From positions 3,590,058-3,654,057 of the forward strand of contig NC_035168.2 of the NCBI RefSeq assembly GCF_001659605.2: a stretch of DNA of 64,000 nucleotides. Direction: 5' to 3'. Positions 60,933-64,000 of the stretch are shown one piece after another (position 1 is the first letter of the stretch; each line of letters starts with the position of its first letter). Position numbers and translations under genes: made by a program. The notes under the pieces are model-generated. The model did no database searches. It was not told the origin of the DNA and saw nothing but the letters and a program-made list of their open reading frames with translations. This stretch comes from Manihot esculenta (taxonomy: Eukaryota; Streptophyta; Magnoliopsida; Malpighiales; Euphorbiaceae).

Positions 60933-63319
60933 CCTTGAGTTGAATTATCGAAATTATTTTTCTAAAAAGTAAATAGTTATATTATCCTCATACAAAGAAA
61001 TTAGAATATTAATTTATTGTTATTTAACTTGAATTTACGTGAATTAATTCAAAATTAAAGTTTATTTAAATGATTGATGTGAATTAATTTACGATTAAAA
61101 TTTATTTATTAGTCTTTTACGTTTAAGAATAAATTTAAATTTTATATTTTTTCATTTAATATGATTAATTTTATAAAAGAAAAATTTAAATAAATTATTA
61201 TAAAATCATTCATAATTTCATCTATATACATGATTAAATATTTTTAAATTAAAAAATTTTAAAAATTTTTATTCTAAATAAAAATTAAAAAAATAAATTG
61301 AATTGAATTCTTACTAAATTGTTGATTTTATTGGTATATATAAGTTTATTATTAAATACATTTACACTAAGAAGTAAATTCTATGGCTTGGAAAATATTT
61401 TTTTATACTTTTGTTTAGTATGATTCCTTTTGAGAGAAAAAAATTCAAATAAATTTATTAAACTTATGTAAGATTTTAATCTATTTTAAAATCAAAGTTT
61501 TTTAAATTAAAAAAAAATTAAAAATTTTCATACCAAATAAGAGAATTATAAAAAAAAATCAATGAAATCAAATTATTATGAAATTTTTAATTCCACGTGA
61601 AGGATATAAGAAGTAAATATTTTTTGTCTTTTAAGTGAAAGTTCCAAAATTACATATATATTACTAAAGTATGCCTAACATTCAATAAATGAGATAGTAT
61701 GATATGACTTTTTTTTATTTTAAAAAGTGTCTTAAATTTGAATTCGAATATAAAATATTTTTAAAACCTAGATTTTTTAATGTGAATTTAAATTAGTTAA
61801 GTTAATAAATTTCAAATGTTAGATGATTTAAGAAAAAAGAAAGAGAGAAGGGATTAATAAAAGCAAAAAGGGATTATTGAGAAGTGATCATTGTAAAGGG
61901 AAACAAAGATATATGCATGGGAATAATCAATGATCACAAAAGCTAAGATGTCGGCACACATAGATTGAGAAATGGGAAGAGGAGCGATCAAGAGAAAGGA
62001 GGAATCGAGCGAGCAGTTAATTAAAAGTTAGGAAATGGATGTAATCGAATTAATTTAGAAATTTAATTTAATTTTATATTTTTTTTATTTAATTTAATTT
62101 AAATTTAAGTTAAAAATAAAATTATTTCAGTTTGATGTAGTTTTGATAAAAAAAATATAAAAACATTAATTTGAACCAATTTATTATTATACTATATTAT
62201 TTTGATAATGCAGAGAGATGAAATCTAATCAAAATTAAAATATTTTAATTAAATTTTAGAATATTAAGTCTTCATTTTATTTTTTAACACATGTTTTTAG
62301 TGGTTAGAATACTCAAAAAAATTTAATTAACAAAAATATTTTCATAAACAAAATTAGATTAGGAAAATGACACTTTTTTCTATAAAAAAAATTATTATTC
62401 ACACTTTTAATATTTTTATTAAAATCTTTATATATAAAAATTTTAAATTAAAATTAAATAATAAAAAATAAATTATTTTATCTACCGAGAATATTATTCG
62501 AGAAAAATATCTTTTTAAATATAATTTTTTTTTAAAATAAATGAAATCTAAAAGTAAAATATATAAAATAAAATTTTCATTTAAAAGTTCAACTAATCGA
62601 ATTAAACTAAATTGGTTTAATTCAAATCGATTGCTCTTCTAATTCGATTTCATTTTCACAAATATTTAAATTTAATTTTTAGTTTATTCGTTTGATTTTA
62701 GTCGAATAAACCGAATGGACACCCATGTACATACACATCTATCACCAGCCTGGTTCCTTCTGTTTGTATCTCTGTAGAAATAGAAACTAAAGGAAAGTTA
62801 AAAAGAGAAAAGACAGAAAAAAAAAAAAAAAAGTGGACCATGTGATGGTAAGGGTTTGAAATAGACATAAAGATGAGGTGTGTGAGGACTAACCACAACA
62901 CACTTCCCTCTCAAAAAGGTTTGATAATGAAGCATTGGTTGATGGTGGGGTTTCAAAAAGGTTCTGGATTTAATGCAAAAGATGGTTTGGTGTTAGGTCA
63001 AGGTATCATGTGCTTTGCACACCTTAGAGTTTCTGCTTAAAGAGATTTTAAGAAAAGAAAAAGGAAAAAAAAAATAAAAGAAAGAAAATTCTATAACAGG
63101 AAAATTCTATAACAGAACAGGTTAATTTTATGGAAAACATATTTTTCCAAATACAATAAATAATTTTGCATTAATTATAAATTATGTATATACATAAAGG
63201 TATTAATTAAAAAAAATAACCATAGCCTAATTTATATAGTGCAAGTTCAATGGTTCACTTGACACAGTTTCTGGAACTAAAGACAACTGAAGAAACCCTC
63301 AAAAGCATGGCATATATCA
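60933..63319. other. AT-rich intergenic DNA with MITE remnants
   Basis: 61140-61330 and 61390-61600 each look like degraded relatives of the MITE at 37128 (AAAATCATTCATAATTTCATCTA; GAATTGAATTCTTACTAAATT). 62040-62730 begins and ends with sequences related to AATTCGAATTAA and AATAAACCGAATGGACACCC, a type seen at ends of plant non-autonomous elements. 62.74-63.06 kb is more balanced but has no motif-bearing ORF. Confidence 0.35.
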
Positions 63320-63812
63320 AGTGGGTGAATTTGGAAGGTACCTTCTTTTGTTTCCTATGAACAACAATCCATCAGCAAATGCACATGTAATTTGGGTATA
63401 TCCTTCCAAGAAACTTCCCAGCAATCTCCTTGCAATGGACACAACACTAGCTTATTCACAAGGCCAGACTCCTGCAGACGTACGTGGCTATCTGGTGTCT
63501 GCAACCTTGTTTAATGCTTCTGGTGCAAACGACTCTGGTAAAACTCCAAGCTAATCTTTAACAGACAAGGACAAATCAATGCTTTGGTTCAGGGTAATTA
63601 CCAGATTTGTGTTTCCAGCAGATGGGGTAATTGCCAGAAGAGTTGCTAGTCCAACAATACTCTTCATCTTGAAATCTACTTCCATTATAAGGAAATTTTG
63701 GTACATTTACAGAAATTTGTATATTAACCAAGAATAGAATCTCATATTGGAGATGGGATGAAACCATTAAGCCATTTGTACATCTGGAACTTCTAGAAAC
63801 ATCAAGAAGCAA
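63320..63812. other. Exon-like open sequence near the right edge, unidentified
   Basis: Balanced composition. The plus strand is open for 77 codons (63321-63554), with AHVIWVYPSKKLPSNLLAMD and TTLAYSQGQTPADVRGYLVS, and a possible donor CTCTG/GTAAAA at its end. The minus strand is open from 63812 to 63576, with VPKFPYNGSRFQDEEYCWTS and NSSGNYPICWKHKSG, and a possible donor CTG/GTAATT near 63605. Only one strand can be the coding one. I do not recognise either. It might be part of a gene that continues beyond the window, or a decayed repeat. Confidence 0.3.
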
Positions 63813-64000
63813 GTAGTATTACAAGCAAACTAATGTAACAGAAATATATTATTAATTATTTATGAAAAAGGCGGCTTAATTATGAATAATGATGCTCTGA
63901 ACTTGGAAATGCAATCTAATTTTATCCTCAATAGTCAACATAAAAGTAAATACAAGAAAATACCAAAATAGAAAAAAGATTCTCATTCTCTCACGCCTCT

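Noticed and set aside
1..64000. CRISPR arrays, prophage or bacterial operons
   Set aside because: Introns, a nuclear tRNA, plant proteins and plant retroelements show a eukaryotic nuclear window; no spaced short repeats of the CRISPR type.

Overview
This is a plant nuclear window, very AT-rich between genes, with GT-AG introns, a nuclear-type tRNA-Cys and gypsy, copia, LINE and short inverted-repeat transposons. Protein similarity and the repeat families point to a eudicot. A Euphorbiaceae genome of the cassava or rubber-tree kind is my best guess, at low confidence and from memory only.

Layout. 0-4.1 kb is a GC-richer nest of LTR retrotransposons: an LTR end, a decayed intron-containing coiled-coil ORF, an array of ~107-bp repeats, and a 500-bp LTR in the opposite orientation. 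7.3-8.4 kb holds a small conserved gene of unknown function (minus). 8.4-19.9 kb is an AT-rich desert with a decayed LTR, tandem repeats, a tRNA-derived SINE-like unit and inverted-repeat elements. 19.9-20.4 kb is a small two-exon membrane-protein gene (minus). 20.4-33.5 kb is repeat territory: a decayed LINE, a ~1.5-kb element with ~200-bp terminal inverted repeats and exon-like cargo, and a complete but dead copia element with both LTRs. 34.6 kb carries tRNA-Cys(GCA).

The gene-rich core is 36.1-53.8 kb. It holds three genes whose exons could be joined in frame: sucrose-phosphate phosphatase (minus, 8 exons, 425 aa), carotenoid isomerase CRTISO (plus, 13 exons, 608 aa) and an ABCG22-type half-size ABC transporter (minus, 10 coding exons, 744 aa). 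SPP and CRTISO are divergent over 1.19 kb; CRTISO and ABCG22 are convergent over 0.87 kb. They act in sucrose synthesis (cytosol), carotenoid synthesis (plastid) and membrane transport, and nothing in the sequence shows that they work together.

53.9-64 kb is again mostly AT-rich non-coding DNA, with a G-box (CACGTG) cluster at 57.83-58.05 kb, a likely solo LTR at 60.5-60.9 kb related to the LTR at 3.6 kb, and weak exon-like sequence at the right edge. I found no clear novel multi-gene system. The best leads are the Pack-type inverted-repeat element, the antisense ORF plus repeat array beside the 3.6-kb LTR, the stop-free 81-nt intron, and the G-box cluster.
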